Shown here: in pieces, positions 39,636 through 47,990 of the stretch | Layout of the letters: every line of letters starts with the position of its first letter | Numbering within the stretch: position 1 is the first letter of the stretch | NCBI RefSeq assembly: GCF_000585215.1 | Contig: NZ_AONC01000037.1 | Coordinates: 42,304-106,303 of the forward strand | Direction of reading: 5' to 3' | DNA length: 64,000 nucleotides | From: Imhoffiella purpurea | GTDB taxonomy: Bacteria; Pseudomonadota; Gammaproteobacteria; Chromatiales; Chromatiaceae | The notes under the pieces: model-generated | Database searches by the model: none | What the model saw: only the letters and a program-made list of their open reading frames with translations | What the model was told of the DNA's origin: nothing | Program-made: the position numbers and the translations under genes

Positions 39636-39712
39636 GCGCCCGTAGCTCAGCTGGATAGAGTACCTGGCTACGAACCAGGTGGTCGGGAGTTCGAATCTCT
39701 CCGGGCGCGCCA
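39636..39712 (+). tRNA. tRNA-Arg (ACG), copy 1
   Basis: 77-base cloverleaf with CCA encoded. Acceptor GCGCCCG pairs with CGGGCGC, D-arm GCTC...GAGT, anticodon stem CCTGG/CCAGG around CTACGAA (anticodon ACG, read as ICG for CGU/CGC/CGA), T-arm GGGAG TTCGAAT CTCTC, discriminator G. It decodes the abundant CGN Arg codons of this GC-rich genome. Confidence 0.98.
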
Positions 39713-39814
39713 TATTGAAAAAGCCTAGCCGGCTCGCGCCGACTGAGCCCAGCTTGTTTGACAAGCACATCGGGGAGCGGGAGAATTCCCGCCTCGGTAC
39801 GACAATACAGACAT

Positions 39815-39891
39815 GCGCCCGTAGCTCAGCTGGATAGAGTACCTGGCTACGAACCAGGTGGTCGGGAGTTCGAATCTCTCCGGGCGCGCCA
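39815..39891 (+). tRNA. tRNA-Arg (ACG), copy 2
   Basis: Identical in all 77 bases to copy 1, 102 bases downstream on the same strand. The spacer shows no promoter. Both copies probably come from the promoter at 39557 and end at the terminator at 39902. Confidence 0.98.
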
Positions 39892-39901
39892 TTCTTCAGG
39901 A

Positions 39902-39939
39902 AACGGCTTGGACGATGCTCGTCCGAGCCGTTTTCGTTT
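39902..39939 (+). terminator. Rho-independent terminator of the tRNA-Arg operon
   Basis: A 14-base stem (AACGGCTTGGACGA with TCGTCCGAGCCGTT, one G-T wobble) with a 3-base loop, followed by TTCGTTT. It begins 11 bases after the second tRNA CCA. Confidence 0.9.
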
Positions 39940-40113
39940 GGGCGCCGAGCGTATCCGGATAGAATTTTCGCTCGACCCATTTCCAGATCTGCGAGCCTTC
40001 CGGCAGAGGCCAGAGCACAAATCCGGCACCAATCGATAGCGGGCCGCCTCGAATCCTGCAATCATGCACCTTCCGACGGCCGCCCATCACTGGCACTCGA
40101 TTAGACCGTACCC

Positions 40114-40707
40114 ATGACAGTCAAAATGATCCTGCTGGCGGTCCTCTGCGCCCTGCTCATCTTCCTGTCCGAGCACAACTACATGGACGGGCTGGATACG
40201 CTGCTGATGGTCGTGGGCGCGGCGAGCGGACTCATCCTCGTCTCCTCGGTGATCGGGTCCCGAAGCAGCAAGGTGGTTCGCAAGGTCTTCATCCTCTACG
40301 CGCCGGAGGATACGGAATTCGTCTCCAAGCTCTACGAGGCGCTCAAGATCTCACCCTACCGGATCCTCTGGGACAAGAAGGAGGTCAAGGTCGGCGACCA
40401 TATCGAGAAGAAGACGAATCAGCTGCTGGCATCGAGCAGCGATGTCATCTTCGTGATCTCCAGCCACAGCACCAACCCCGAATGGTTCGAGCCCGCCTTC
40501 GCCAAGGTCGCCGAGCAGAACAAACGCCTGCTTCCGGTCCTGATCGACGATTCGGAGCCGCCCGAGGCACTGAAGGAGTTCATGTTCGCCGATTTCAGGG
40601 AATCCTTCGACGACGGCTACCTGAGCCTCCGAGATTCGCTCAGGGAGGTCAAGAGGGGCAGGCCGGTGTCGAAGAAGCCGTCCACCGATGAAGTGGCGGC
40701 CAACTGA
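40114..40707 (+). CDS. membrane-anchored TIR domain protein
   Basis: A 197-residue protein: two N-terminal membrane helices (about 4-19 and 27-47), then a cytoplasmic TIR domain (about 56-150: KVFILYAPEDTEFVSKLYEA, ILWDKKEVKVGDHIE, VIFVISSHSTNPEWFEPAF, LLPVLIDDSEPP). In SARM1-like NADase TIRs the catalytic Glu lies four residues after the conserved Trp; here W124+4 is Ala128, and the only nearby acid is Glu126. So the domain may be a scaffold or use an offset residue. Stand-alone: no Thoeris ThsA, STING or Argonaute partner beside it. It sits 223 bases after the tRNA pair. Confidence 0.87.
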   Translation: MTVKMILLAVLCALLIFLSEHNYMDGLDTLLMVVGAASGLILVSSVIGSRSSKVVRKVFILYAPEDTEFVSKLYEALKISPYRILWDKKEVKVGDHIEKKTNQLLASSSDVIFVISSHSTNPEWFEPAFAKVAEQNKRLLPVLIDDSEPPEALKEFMFADFRESFDDGYLSLRDSLREVKRGRPVSKKPSTDEVAAN

Positions 40708-40758
40708 GCCAGCGCCGAGGCCACCAGGCCGACGAGCGCCACCGCGACCGGCCAAGCC

Positions 40759-41583
40759 CTATCCGAGACCCAGCAACTGACTCACGAACTGGGAGGAAAC
40801 GCGCGACGCCTGGCCCATCATGGCGATATTCGCCTGCTGCTGAATCTGACCGCTGGCCTGCGAGGCGGCCTCGCGGGCGTAATCGGCGTCCTCGATGCGG
40901 CTGCGGGCCGCGACGCTCTCGATATTGCTGTCCTGCAGGTTGCTCAAGGCGCTGTCGAAGCGGTTCATGACGGCACCCATCTCTCCTCGCACCTCGTCGA
41001 GTAAGTCGCCCGCCTGATCCAGCACGCCGACGGCACTGGCCGCGCCAGCCGCGCTGGAGATGTCGATCTCGCCGAAGCCCAACTCGCTCAGCCGACCCTG
41101 AATGTCATAGGTGCCGACGGAGAATGCATCTTCCGCATCGCTGCCCGCCTGAACGCTCAGACTGCCCTCCCGGTTGAGCAGCTGGATGCCATTGAAGCTG
41201 GTGTTCTCGAGGGTCTGGGCGATCTGGTCCTGCAGCTGGCCGACCTCGGCCTGGAGCGACTCCCGATCGGAATCGTTCAGGGTTCCGTTGAGGCTTTGCA
41301 GACTCAGCTCGCGGATCCGCTCCATGGCGTCGCCGACCTGAGTCACGCCGGCCTCGGCGGTACCGACCAGAGAGGCGCTGTCGCCGAGGTTGCGCGATGC
41401 CTGCTGGCTGCCGGCGATCTGGGATGCGAATTGTGAGATGAGCGCAGAAGCCGCCGCATCGTCGGACGCCTGGTTGACCTGCTTGCCCGAGGCCATGCGC
41501 TCCTGACTGGTCTCCAATGCCTTCTGATTGCCGTTGAGCGAGTTCTGAGCGGTCAGGGAAAGATTGTTGCCGATTCCGACCAT
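40759..41583 (-). CDS. flagellin, minimal type without outer domains
   Basis: A 274-residue flagellin. The N-terminal D0/D1 helix (NNLSLTAQNSLNGNQKALET, ASDDAAASALISQFASQIAG, TAEAGVTQVGDAMERIRELS) and the C-terminal D1/D0 helix (IEDADYAREAASQASGQIQQ, ANIAMMGQASRVSSQFVSQL) are both present and joined by only about 60 variable residues, so D2/D3 are absent. Convergent with the TIR gene; no other flagellar gene in the window. A sigma28 promoter could not be supported. Confidence 0.95.
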   Translation of the reverse strand: MVGIGNNLSLTAQNSLNGNQKALETSQERMASGKQVNQASDDAAASALISQFASQIAGSQQASRNLGDSASLVGTAEAGVTQVGDAMERIRELSLQSLNGTLNDSDRESLQAEVGQLQDQIAQTLENTSFNGIQLLNREGSLSVQAGSDAEDAFSVGTYDIQGRLSELGFGEIDISSAAGAASAVGVLDQAGDLLDEVRGEMGAVMNRFDSALSNLQDSNIESVAARSRIEDADYAREAASQASGQIQQQANIAMMGQASRVSSQFVSQLLGLG

Positions 41584-41732
41584 GATCTCGAGCCTCGATA
41601 GTGCGGGCCTAGAATGCCCCGAGATTGAAAGAACACCCTAGAGTCTGGCAGAGAAATCAGGGTCTTGGCGTGATGAATCTCACCGTCCCGACGATCGGCG
41701 CACCCCACGGACCCTGACCACCGCCCGGATCC

Positions 41733-42917
41733 TCATTCCAGATCGACGCTCACCGCCGAGGCGACGCGCAGCGCCCGCGTCCTGGCGTCATCGACGTCGG
41801 ACCCGCGCGCCAGCGCCACGCCCATGCGTCGTCGCCCGCGCACCTCGGGCTTGCCGAACAGTCGCAGATCCGTACCCGGCTCGGCGAGCGCCTCGGCGAG
41901 ATTGCCGAAACGCGGCCGCGACGAATCCCCCTCGACCAGAATGACCGCGGAGGCCGCCGGGCCCAGCTGGCGGATCTCGGGGACCGGAAGCCCGAGGATC
42001 GCGCGGGCATGGAGCGCGAACTCGGAGAGATCCTGCGAGATCAGGGTCACCATTCCGGTGTCGTGAGGACGCGGCGAGACCTCGCTGAAGATGACCTCCT
42101 CGCCGCGCACGAACAGCTCGACCCCGAAGATACCGCGACCGCCGAGTGCCTCGGTGACCCGCGCGGCGATGTCGCGGGCGCGCTCGATGGACGCCGGAGA
42201 CATGGGTTGAGGCTGCCAGGACTCGCGATAGTCGCCGTCCTCCTGGCGATGCCCGATCGGCTCGCAGAAGGAGGTTCCGTCGCGGTGACGCACGGTCAGG
42301 AGGGTGATCTCGTAGTCGAAGTCGACGAAGCCCTCGACGATGACCCGTCCGCCACCGGCGCGTCCACCGGCCTGTGCGTAGTCCCAGGCCCGGCCGATCT
42401 CATCCGGGCGGCGCACCAGGCTCTGTCCCTTGCCCGAGGAGCTCATGATCGGCTTGACCACGCAGGGCAGCCCGAGCTCCGCCACGGCCCGCTCGAAGGC
42501 GTCGCGGTCGTCGGCGAAGCGATAGGGCGAGGTCGGGATGCCGAGTTCCTCGGCGACCAGCCGCCGGATCCCCTCCCGGTTCATGGTGAGCCGAGCCGCG
42601 CGCGCGGTGGGAACGACCTTGAAACCCTCCGACTCCAGTTCGAGCAGGGTATCGGTGGCGATCGCCTCGATCTCGGGAACGATGTAGTCCGGAAGCTCCA
42701 GCTCGATGACCCGCCGAAGCTCGGCGCCATCGAGCATGGAGAAGCTGTAGGAGCGGTCGGCGACCTGCATGGCGGGGGCGTTGGAGTAACGGTCGCAGGC
42801 GACGACCTCGACGCCGAGCCGCTTGAGCTCGATGACGACCTCCTTGCCGAGCTCTCCCGCCCCGCACAGGAGGATCTTGGTCGTGGTCGATGAGAAGGGG
42901 GTTCCGATCGTAGGCAT
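41733..42917 (-). CDS. purT: formate-dependent phosphoribosylglycinamide formyltransferase
   Basis: ATP-grasp enzyme converting GAR, formate and ATP to FGAR, an alternative to PurN. The 394-residue product starts [20 protein letters not shown], has [24 protein letters not shown], the ATP-grasp [16 protein letters not shown] and [20 protein letters not shown], and typical PurT length. It lies 138 bases downstream of the rhodopsin gene and may be transcribed separately. Confidence 0.96.
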   Translation of the reverse strand: MPTIGTPFSSTTTKILLCGAGELGKEVVIELKRLGVEVVACDRYSNAPAMQVADRSYSFSMLDGAELRRVIELELPDYIVPEIEAIATDTLLELESEGFKVVPTARAARLTMNREGIRRLVAEELGIPTSPYRFADDRDAFERAVAELGLPCVVKPIMSSSGKGQSLVRRPDEIGRAWDYAQAGGRAGGGRVIVEGFVDFDYEITLLTVRHRDGTSFCEPIGHRQEDGDYRESWQPQPMSPASIERARDIAARVTEALGGRGIFGVELFVRGEEVIFSEVSPRPHDTGMVTLISQDLSEFALHARAILGLPVPEIRQLGPAASAVILVEGDSSRPRFGNLAEALAEPGTDLRLFGKPEVRGRRRMGVALARGSDVDDARTRALRVASAVSVDLE

Positions 42918-43055
42918 GGGTTCTCCGCGCGGCTGGCCGTCGTGATGGGTGTCAACCGGCTATATCAACACCGAGCATCGCTCCGGTCCAGAGCCTCTCC
43001 CCGCCCTCGGCGGTCTCGCGACCAGTGCCGAGGATGGAGGGCCGGCGGGTCTGGA

Positions 43056-43820
43056 TCAATGCGTCCGCTCCCGACGGCTCGCATTGACGATCTCGCGCGC
43101 GGCGTAGACGACCAGAATGCCCCAGATCACCTTGTTGACGATGTCGCCGATGTTGACGGTCAGCTCGCGCAGCACGACCCCGATGCCGGTTTCGAAAACG
43201 ATCGCATAGAAGAATCCGGCGGGAAAGATCGCCCAGCCGATCAGGAAGAAAAAGAACATGTAGACGAGCGCGTCGCGTTGAGCCGGAATCAAGCGGTCGC
43301 TCGGCAGGCGTCGCAGCACCCTGAGGATCGAGGCCGTCATGGCGAGCCACAGCATGCCGCTCAAGGCGAACCAGGCGAAGGTGGCCAGTGTCACGCCATC
43401 GCCCCCCTGGGCCGAGTGCTCCCCGAGATAGCCGGTCAGGATCATTCCGGCGTCGATCAGCACGAGCTGCACGGCGAAACGAACGCCCACATGCTCGGGA
43501 CCGATCAGCAAGGGAAACATCAGAATCAGCATCGCCGTGGTCACCAGCCAATAGCCATAACGCACGGTGAGCGGCAGCTGGCCGATGGCGGCGGCCATCT
43601 CGGCGAGATCCGGCGAGGCGCTTGCAAGTGTATGGAGACTGTTGAAGAAGTAGAGATGCAGAACGCTGGAGACGCCGCAAATGAGGATGTTGAGGAAGGC
43701 CAGATATCTCAGCCGACCCTCCAGATGGGGGACTTGGGTCATGAAGTAGAGGACCGCGACCGCGGCCGCCACTCCGCAGACCAGGAAGGAATAATAGGTG
43801 AGATTGAAGAGTGTGGTCAT
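43056..43820 (-). CDS. microbial rhodopsin (proteorhodopsin clade) lacking proton acceptor and donor
   Basis: A 254-residue, seven-helix type I rhodopsin. Helix C reads TVRYGYWLVTTAMLILM: relative to proteorhodopsin R94-Y95-x-D97-W98...T101...E108, it has R87, Y88, Y90 for D97, W91, T94 for T101 and M101 for E108. Helix F has GWAIFPAGF (W196, P200). Helix G has NIGDIVNKVIWG: D226 equals D227 and K230 the retinal Schiff-base lysine K231. Helix B His55 matches H75. Light-driven proton pumping is therefore unlikely; a sensory or other role is inferred. Its ATG overlaps the stop of the upstream secreted-protein gene (ATGA), at the end of a Pil-Chp operon. No retinal synthase gene is in the window. 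Confidence 0.9.
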   Translation of the reverse strand: MTTLFNLTYYSFLVCGVAAAVAVLYFMTQVPHLEGRLRYLAFLNILICGVSSVLHLYFFNSLHTLASASPDLAEMAAAIGQLPLTVRYGYWLVTTAMLILMFPLLIGPEHVGVRFAVQLVLIDAGMILTGYLGEHSAQGGDGVTLATFAWFALSGMLWLAMTASILRVLRRLPSDRLIPAQRDALVYMFFFFLIGWAIFPAGFFYAIVFETGIGVVLRELTVNIGDIVNKVIWGILVVYAAREIVNASRRERTH

Positions 43821-44479
43821 TGTCTCGATTCCCGATCGGAGCCAAGCGCCGAGCCGGACAGCGCGTCCTGCGCCGAGACTCGGACGGCTTGCCAAATACC
43901 ATCGACGCCATCCCCCGTGACATCCCCGGCCTGCTCGTCGCCGAGCCAGAGATAGAGCGGATGACCTTCATGGCTCCACTGTCTGGATCCATCCGGATGC
44001 GGTACCGCGCCGAAAGGCGGTGCGGGCTGTTCCGACTGGGCCATGAGGAAGGGTCGCCACAGCGGACCGCAATTCCCGGCACACTCCGAAACCCCGTCGG
44101 AATCCCGGATCGAGCGATAGAGCGTCAGCCCCAGATCCGACGTCAGCACCCGGCCCAGTCGTGTCTCCTCGATACGGAAGGCGTCCGGAACGGGCGCCGA
44201 AAGGTTCTCCGTTTCCGGCTTTCGGGAGCCCTGGGGGCCGACCTCGGACGAGGCTCCGGCCCCGGCACGCGCCGGAGCGGACGCGCCGGGCCGAGACGGC
44301 ACCGAGACAGGGGCGGCCCGCTGGGCCGGCGGATACCCGTAAGGGGCATATCCGCCATAGAAAACCGGCGGGCTCGGATAGCGATAGGCCGGCATCCCGG
44401 TGGACGAGTCCGTCTGTGCCGGCACGGCTGCCGGCCAGACCAGACAGGAACAACAGATGAGGCGACTGTAGAAACCCAT
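43817..44479 (-). CDS. secreted COG4315-like protein with Yx[FWY]xxD-type repeats
   Basis: A 220-residue exported protein. After an N-terminal signal (MGFYSRLICCSC to AVPAQ) comes a Pro/Ala/Ser/Gly-rich linker (about 25-95), then two repeats of the family: LTLYRSIRDSDGVSECAGNC with CGPLW, and GHPLYLWLGDEQAGDVTGDG (Y-x-W-x-x-D). Family members are predicted lipoproteins or periplasmic proteins of unknown function. ATG at 44479 has AAGGA 5 bases upstream; a second ATG at 44497 overlaps the chpA TAA. The stop overlaps the rhodopsin start by 4 bases, so the two proteins are translationally coupled. Confidence 0.85.
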   Translation of the reverse strand: MGFYSRLICCSCLVWPAAVPAQTDSSTGMPAYRYPSPPVFYGGYAPYGYPPAQRAAPVSVPSRPGASAPARAGAGASSEVGPQGSRKPETENLSAPVPDAFRIEETRLGRVLTSDLGLTLYRSIRDSDGVSECAGNCGPLWRPFLMAQSEQPAPPFGAVPHPDGSRQWSHEGHPLYLWLGDEQAGDVTGDGVDGIWQAVRVSAQDALSGSALGSDRESRQ

Positions 44480-44496
44480 ACGTATCCTTGAAACCA

Positions 44497-47400
44497 TTAG
44501 AAGACCTGCTCGAGCGCCTGCTGAAGAAACTCCATCACCTCGTCATCGCGATAAGGTTTGACGAAATAACGGTCGATACCCACCCGCTCCGCCTCGCGCC
44601 GATGCTTCTCGGTCGAACGCGAGGTGATCATGCCGATCGGCAGGGTGCGGGTTTCGGGCCGAGAACGAAGATGGGCCGCCAGTTCCAGACCATTCATCTG
44701 CGGCATTTCCATATCGACCAGGCACAGATCGACCCGCTCGGACTCCATGGTCCGGAGCGCATCCATCCCGTCGCGGGCGGTCAACGCGCGATAGCCGCCA
44801 TCGGTCACCAGCTGCGCCAGGATGCGCCGCATGGAGACCGAGTCGTCCACGACCAGGACCGTCGGCAGATACCCCTTGCCCGCACTCTCGTCCTGCCACT
44901 GCTCGCCCGGGCCGCCACTCTCGGCGAACCGCAGAATCGCGGCCATTTCGAAGATGGGAACCACGGTGCCGTCACCCAGGACGGACACCGCCATCAATCC
45001 GGGAATCCGAGGGACCATGATCCCCGGCTTCATGACCACCAGCTCTCGGCCTTCCCAGAGGGCATCGACCATCACCGCCTGGTCGCCCCGATCGGAGTTC
45101 AGGATCAGGACGGCCTGCCCCATCAGATCCGTCGCATCGGCCCGCAACCCCAGGAGCCGATCGAGCCGGAACAGCGGATAGCTGCGTCCATCGTGCCGAA
45201 ACTGGCGACCATCGGAGGTTTCGACGCACTCGCCCTCGCCGGCGATCACCACCAGGCGCACATCGTTTGCCGGAAGGGCGAGCAGTTGATCCCCGTATCG
45301 AATGAGCAGGCAATAGAGCGTCAGCATGGATGAGGGAAGCCGCATATGGGCCCGATAGCCCTTCCCGGGCTCGGACTCGATCGACAGCGAACCGTTGAGC
45401 GAGCGAAGGATGCTGGCCACCACATCCATGCCCACCCCGCGCCCGGAGACCTGGGTCACGGCGTCCCGGGTCGAGAAACCGGGCCTGAGCGTCAGCTGAA
45501 CCAGCTCCTGATCGGTCGGCTCGGCCGCCGCATCGAGCATGCCGGCGGCGATCGCCTTGGCGCGGATCCGGTCCAGATCCAGCCCAGCGCCATCGTCACC
45601 GAAGGAGACCGAGATCTGATCGCCGAGCCGACCGAAGCGGAGCTCGATCCGGCCGCGTCGCGGCTTGTCCATCTGCTCGCGCCGATCGGGAGACTCGATC
45701 CCGTGATCGATCGAATTGCGCACCAGATGCATGAGTGCCGGCATGAGCTGGTCCAGCACCTCGCCGTCCATCTGCGTGCCGCCCCCGGAGACCTGAAGCT
45801 CCGCCTCCTTTCCGGTCGCGCGGCAGGTCTGACGCACCGCGCGCTGCAAACGCGGAGTCACCGAGTCGACGTCCACGAGACGCGTGCTCATCGCCAATTG
45901 CCGAATCAGACGTTGCAGCCTGCTCTGATGCTGAATGGACTCGTCGAGCTCGTGCAGCGAGGCGTTCAGCGCCAGACCCAGCTCTCGCGTGTCGGTGACA
46001 CCTTCGTTGATCCGCCGGGCGGCCGTGTACATCTCGTTGTACTCTTCCAGCTCGAGCGGATCGAATGTCGAGCGCCGCTCCGAACTCGCGCCCGCCACGG
46101 GCGCGATGCCGGAGCCCTGTAGATCGACCATCTTCTCGAGCTCGGCGACCTGAATCTGATTGCGCTGCTCGATCAGCCCGGCCTCGCCCAGGACCCGGCG
46201 CGCCTGGGCCAGCTGCTCCTCCGACCGGGACAGTGACACGGCCAGCTCGCCGACGAGCCGCAGCAGATCGTCGACGGTTCGAGCCGGGACCTGTAGATAG
46301 GCGTCATCCCGTTCCGAGGAGACGTCCGACGACATCTCCGAAGGCATGGCGGAGGAACCTGGGTCCGATTCGGCCTCGGGTTCGGGTTCGATCGCGTCGC
46401 GGTCCGTAGAAGGCGGAGCCGAGATCTCGGGCTCTATCGTCAGGGCGGACGCCCCACCCCGCCCGATGCGGTTGGCCCAGTCCAGGACCTCCTGCACGAT
46501 GAGGCGCAACGTCTCCGGATCCTCTGGCTCGACTCCATTGAGCATGTCGAGCATGAGCGCGAGTCCGTCCGCGCCCGCGGCCAGCGTCTCCCCCAGCTCC
46601 GGGGTCGGCGTCAGACCCTGGACCGTCAGGAATTCCAGCAGATCCTCCAGATAATGGCTCAGGACCGCGATGGCATTGACGCCGCAGATGTTGGCCGAGC
46701 CCTTGAGGGTGTGGGCCCAGCGCTGCGCATCGAGCGTCGGCTCCCCGCCGCCGCCCGACAGGATCGACTGAATGGACGACGCCAATCGGTGGGCCAGATC
46801 GGGGCCCTCGCGACGAAAGCTCGCGAGCACGACCGGATCGATGTCCTCGGCCGGCGCGAGCGACAGATCCTCGCGCGTCACCGCTTCCGGATAGATGGAT
46901 CCGGCATCCGGCTCCAGGAGGAGCGGATCCTGTCCCAGTTCGTGCGCAAGCGCCTCGGCGGCGTCGGTCCGAATCGGATCCAGCCAATGGGGATCCGTCA
47001 GGAGCTCCACCAGTTCGCGTCCGGTCGCCGCGTCCAAGGGCCGTTCCAGATAGACCTGCATCCGCCAGGGCAGCTGGATCAGACCGTCGATCAGCGAATC
47101 GGACCACTCGGACGCGGACGGCTGGGCGAGGATGCGCTCGCCGACGCCCTCGCACAGGGTCGAAAAGGCCAGGAAGCCGGCCTGGGCCGAGGCCGTCGCG
47201 AAGCGGTCGAGGATTTCCCGGCAGGCCTGCGCGGCGAGGACACGCGCGTCCCCATCCCCGGCCTCGGCGATCTCCTCGACCCGCTCCAGAAATTCCTCCC
47301 GGCTCTCGGCAATGGCGCCGACCAGGATGCCGAGCAGCTCGGCCGCCTCCTCGCCCAGCGCCTGCGCGTCCGGCTCATCCTCCGAAACGTCGGGCTCGGT

Positions 47401-47910
47401 CGCCGACTCGTCTGCGGCGGCGAGGGATGCGTCGACCTCGGATCGGGACTCGGACCGCTCGTCCATGAGGCCGGGCGAGTCGGTACCCATTGGCGCCTGC
47501 TCCGCCGGCTCGCGACCCTGGTGCCAGAGCGCCGCGGACTCCGCCGGCAGAGGTGGATCGAAGGTCTCCGCCGAAGCGGTCTCGAGCAGCGCCTCCAGGA
47601 CCTCAGCGTCGTCGGGATCCTGCAGATGCGCCTCGAACAGTGCCATCAGTTCGAGGATCTGGACCGAGGCCATCGCGTCGTCCCGCTCCGGCAGCGCGGC
47701 GACGCCGTTGTCCAGGAAGGCGAGGAAATCGGCCAGATGCGGGCCACCGGCTTCCAGCTCCGGCCAGAGGTCGCCAAGCGATTCGGCGAAGGCGCCCGCG
47801 GCCGCCAGCCGCTCGACGGGCTCGGCCGCGGGATCGCCCGCCGTCTGGACCGCCTGCTGCAATCCTGGAAGGGCCGCCGAAAAGAGCTCGCTCAAACCGA
47901 ATCGACTCAT
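44497..47910 (-). CDS. chpA: ChpA-type hybrid histidine kinase (CheA-like) of a Pil-Chp system
   Basis: A 1137-residue CheA-like kinase of the type IV pilus chemosensory pathway. Order: acidic N-terminal region without clear HPt (1-360), HPt domain with phosphorylatable H400 (WAHTLKGSANICG), second linker, dimerisation region, HATPase with HLVRNSIDHGIE (N box), GDDGAGLD and GRGVGMDVV (G boxes), CheW-like domain (about 840-985), C-terminal receiver with D1066 (CLVDMEMPQMNG) and K in FVKPY. P. aeruginosa ChpA has many HPt/SPt/TPt modules; only one clear HPt is visible here. It follows pilJ and precedes the secreted protein and rhodopsin genes. Confidence 0.95.
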   Translation of the reverse strand: MSRFGLSELFSAALPGLQQAVQTAGDPAAEPVERLAAAGAFAESLGDLWPELEAGGPHLADFLAFLDNGVAALPERDDAMASVQILELMALFEAHLQDPDDAEVLEALLETASAETFDPPLPAESAALWHQGREPAEQAPMGTDSPGLMDERSESRSEVDASLAAADESATEPDVSEDEPDAQALGEEAAELLGILVGAIAESREEFLERVEEIAEAGDGDARVLAAQACREILDRFATASAQAGFLAFSTLCEGVGERILAQPSASEWSDSLIDGLIQLPWRMQVYLERPLDAATGRELVELLTDPHWLDPIRTDAAEALAHELGQDPLLLEPDAGSIYPEAVTREDLSLAPAEDIDPVVLASFRREGPDLAHRLASSIQSILSGGGGEPTLDAQRWAHTLKGSANICGVNAIAVLSHYLEDLLEFLTVQGLTPTPELGETLAAGADGLALMLDMLNGVEPEDPETLRLIVQEVLDWANRIGRGGASALTIEPEISAPPSTDRDAIEPEPEAESDPGSSAMPSEMSSDVSSERDDAYLQVPARTVDDLLRLVGELAVSLSRSEEQLAQARRVLGEAGLIEQRNQIQVAELEKMVDLQGSGIAPVAGASSERRSTFDPLELEEYNEMYTAARRINEGVTDTRELGLALNASLHELDESIQHQSRLQRLIRQLAMSTRLVDVDSVTPRLQRAVRQTCRATGKEAELQVSGGGTQMDGEVLDQLMPALMHLVRNSIDHGIESPDRREQMDKPRRGRIELRFGRLGDQISVSFGDDGAGLDLDRIRAKAIAAGMLDAAAEPTDQELVQLTLRPGFSTRDAVTQVSGRGVGMDVVASILRSLNGSLSIESEPGKGYRAHMRLPSSMLTLYCLLIRYGDQLLALPANDVRLVVIAGEGECVETSDGRQFRHDGRSYPLFRLDRLLGLRADATDLMGQAVLILNSDRGDQAVMVDALWEGRELVVMKPGIMVPRIPGLMAVSVLGDGTVVPIFEMAAILRFAESGGPGEQWQDESAGKGYLPTVLVVDDSVSMRRILAQLVTDGGYRALTARDGMDALRTMESERVDLCLVDMEMPQMNGLELAAHLRSRPETRTLPIGMITSRSTEKHRREAERVGIDRYFVKPYRDDEVMEFLQQALEQVF

Positions 47911-47990
47911 GCTCGCCTTTTGCCTGGATCGTGCCAGATCGTCATCGTCTGCGATATCGGCGCCGCTCGAACCGGCGTCGGCCGCCCCGG

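Noticed and set aside
39636..40707. tRNA-Arg pair as an integration site for a TIR defence island
   Set aside because: No integrase, no repeat of the tRNA 3' end downstream, and base composition does not shift.
41584..41660. sigma28 or sigma54 promoter ahead of the flagellin
   Set aside because: No match with correct spacing to TAAA-N15-GCCGATAA or TGGCAC-N5-TTGC could be supported.
45346..46122. Open frames antisense to chpA
   Set aside because: GC-rich antisense shadows with no ribosome binding site or motif.
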